The translations under genes were made by a program, and so were the position numbers. A stretch of 15,853 nt of DNA, from NCBI GenBank assembly GCA_913776405.1, contig CAJYOV010000139.1:1-15853 (forward strand), written 5' to 3'. Within the stretch, counting starts at the first letter, position 1, and every line of letters starts with the position of its first letter. Of the stretch, positions 15,086 to 15,853 are shown in pieces. This stretch comes from Pseudobdellovibrionaceae bacterium. Its GTDB lineage: Bacteria > Bdellovibrionota > Bdellovibrionia > Bdellovibrionales > JAMPXM01. The notes under the pieces were generated by a model. It was given only the letters and a program-made list of their open reading frames with translations, made no database searches and was not told the origin of the DNA.

Positions 15086-15853
15086 TTGTCTTTAGCAGAA
15101 ACACTTCATTCAAATCTTGCGTCTGATGGCGTTCAAGCCGAGTCGCCGCTTCCAGAACCGCTCAGCGTTGAGCAACTGAAAGCGCAACTTGCAAAACACC
15201 TCTGCACTCCAGAAGAAGTTCGCCATCCCGAAGGCTTGGCGACTGGCCTCGCTGAACTTGATCGCTTCTTGTTCTGGCATGGTCTTCCGAAAGGTGCGCT
15301 GACACTTTTCCAAGGTTCGCTTGGCACTGGCGCAACCTCTCTCTGGCTTGAAGCCGCTCAACGCACGGTGAAAGCCGGCAAATGGGTCGCATGGATCAAT
15401 CGCAACGTTCCGCTCTCGCCTCTTCCCCTCAAGCAAAAAGGAATGAATCTTGGGCACTTTGTTTCGATTGAAACTCCGACTGATGCGAATGAATCCGCTG
15501 CGCAAGAGAAAACGTTCTGGTTGCTGCAAGAGCTCATGTCGTCTTCGCTCTTTGAGCTTGTGGGCTGCGATCTTGGCAACCAACAACTCAAAGACCATCA
15601 GTTGCGAAAGCTGCAAGCGCAGGCCCGTGATGCGAACGTCGCGCTTGTCTTCTTCTCACAAAACGACGGGCTCACAAGCGGCTCGAAGCGCAAATTCAGC
15701 CGCCTTCGCGGGACGACAGCTTCGATCTTTTCTCTAATCGTCTCGTTTCAAAAACGCCAAATCCTCGTAGAGCGCGCGCTTCACCGTCCGACACCACACA
15801 GTCTCCCAAGGAGTGTTTCTTATGCACGTTTCATCCTCGGCTCAAACATGGCA
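15086..15853 (+). CDS. imuA: ImuA-like RecA-fold protein of an SOS mutasome cassette, 3' end cut by window edge
   Basis: From TTG 15086, 256 codons run open to the window edge. ImuA works with ImuB and the polymerase DnaE2 in damage-induced mutagenic DNA synthesis, and these genes are often next to lexA. The segment TGLAELDRFLFWHGLPKGAL (53-71), then LFQGSLGTGATSLWLEAA (74-91), VAWINRN (101-107) and FELVGCDL (156-163) follow the RecA-like ImuA pattern. The Walker A position reads GSLGTGATS, with Ala where the ATP-binding Lys would be, so classic ATP hydrolysis is unlikely. The sequence from about residue 215 (SLIVSFQKRQILVERALHR) looks like the C-terminal part. Position after lexA supports the call. 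A SulA-like cell-division inhibitor is a less likely alternative, because the local order LexA-ImuA fits better. Confidence 0.85.
   Translation, partial: MSLAETLHSNLASDGVQAESPLPEPLSVEQLKAQLAKHLCTPEEVRHPEGLATGLAELDRFLFWHGLPKGALTLFQGSLGTGATSLWLEAAQRTVKAGKWVAWINRNVPLSPLPLKQKGMNLGHFVSIETPTDANESAAQEKTFWLLQELMSSSLFELVGCDLGNQQLKDHQLRKLQAQARDANVALVFFSQNDGLTSGSKRKFSRLRGTTASIFSLIVSFQKRQILVERALHRPTPHSLPRSVSYARFILGSNMA
15822..15853 (+). CDS. Possible start of imuB, only eleven codons visible
   Basis: ATG 15822 has a strong AAGGAG (15808-15813) eight bases upstream and opens in a frame different from imuA (MHVSSSAQTW and onward). A gene overlapping the 3' end of imuA would be expected to be imuB, the Y-family polymerase-like partner. 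The visible residues are too few to recognise the family, and the site could be an internal signal within imuA. Confidence 0.4.
   Translation, partial: MHVSSSAQTW

Overview
The window reads as chromosomal DNA of a Gram-negative bacterium. Transport and envelope genes carry signal peptides, the genes are dense, and ATGA, GTGA and TAATG overlaps are common. The LexA-ImuA-ImuB gene order, the TTAC-type half-sites in front of lexA, and the general look of the proteins suggest the Bdellovibrio/Oligoflexia branch (Bdellovibrionota) or a nearby former deltaproteobacterial group. This is an inference from gene content only. No rRNA, tRNA, insertion sequence, CRISPR array or phage gene is visible.

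Left part (1-3381). Two shikimate-pathway genes lie on the minus strand, aroB followed by aroA, with a 4-base GTGA overlap. aroA starts at GTG and runs off the left edge of the window. Divergent from aroB is a plus-strand gene for a single-pass envelope protein of unknown function, possibly AsmA-like.

Middle (3385-9468). A complete minus-strand dipeptide ABC importer operon is present in the order dppA, dppB, dppC, dppD, a small secreted coiled-coil protein gene, dppF. From dppB onward the genes touch or overlap. A perfect 8-bp hairpin sits between dppA and dppB. The extra secreted protein, coupled by overlaps on both sides between the two ATPase genes, is the odd element.

Repair block (9547-11002). 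ung (uracil-DNA glycosylase, minus) and mpg (3-methyladenine DNA glycosylase, plus) are divergent base-excision-repair genes sharing about 80 bp. ung most likely starts at a TTG with a strong ribosome binding site. mpg has no ribosome binding site and may be leaderless.

Right part (11159-15853). A small, very acidic protein has the layout of the HPF/RaiA ribosome-hibernation fold. It is followed by a soluble four-PAS histidine kinase without a partner regulator, then the SOS genes lexA, imuA (partial) and possibly the start of imuB. Upstream of lexA are six tandem 11-bp units, each starting CTT and most reading CTTACAC followed by four free bases, plus one inverted copy nearer the gene. This helically phased direct-repeat operator is the most interesting feature here. 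It recalls both the TTAC half-site of Bdellovibrio LexA and the 11-bp direct-repeat geometry of alphaproteobacterial LexA boxes and PhoB-type regulator boxes.
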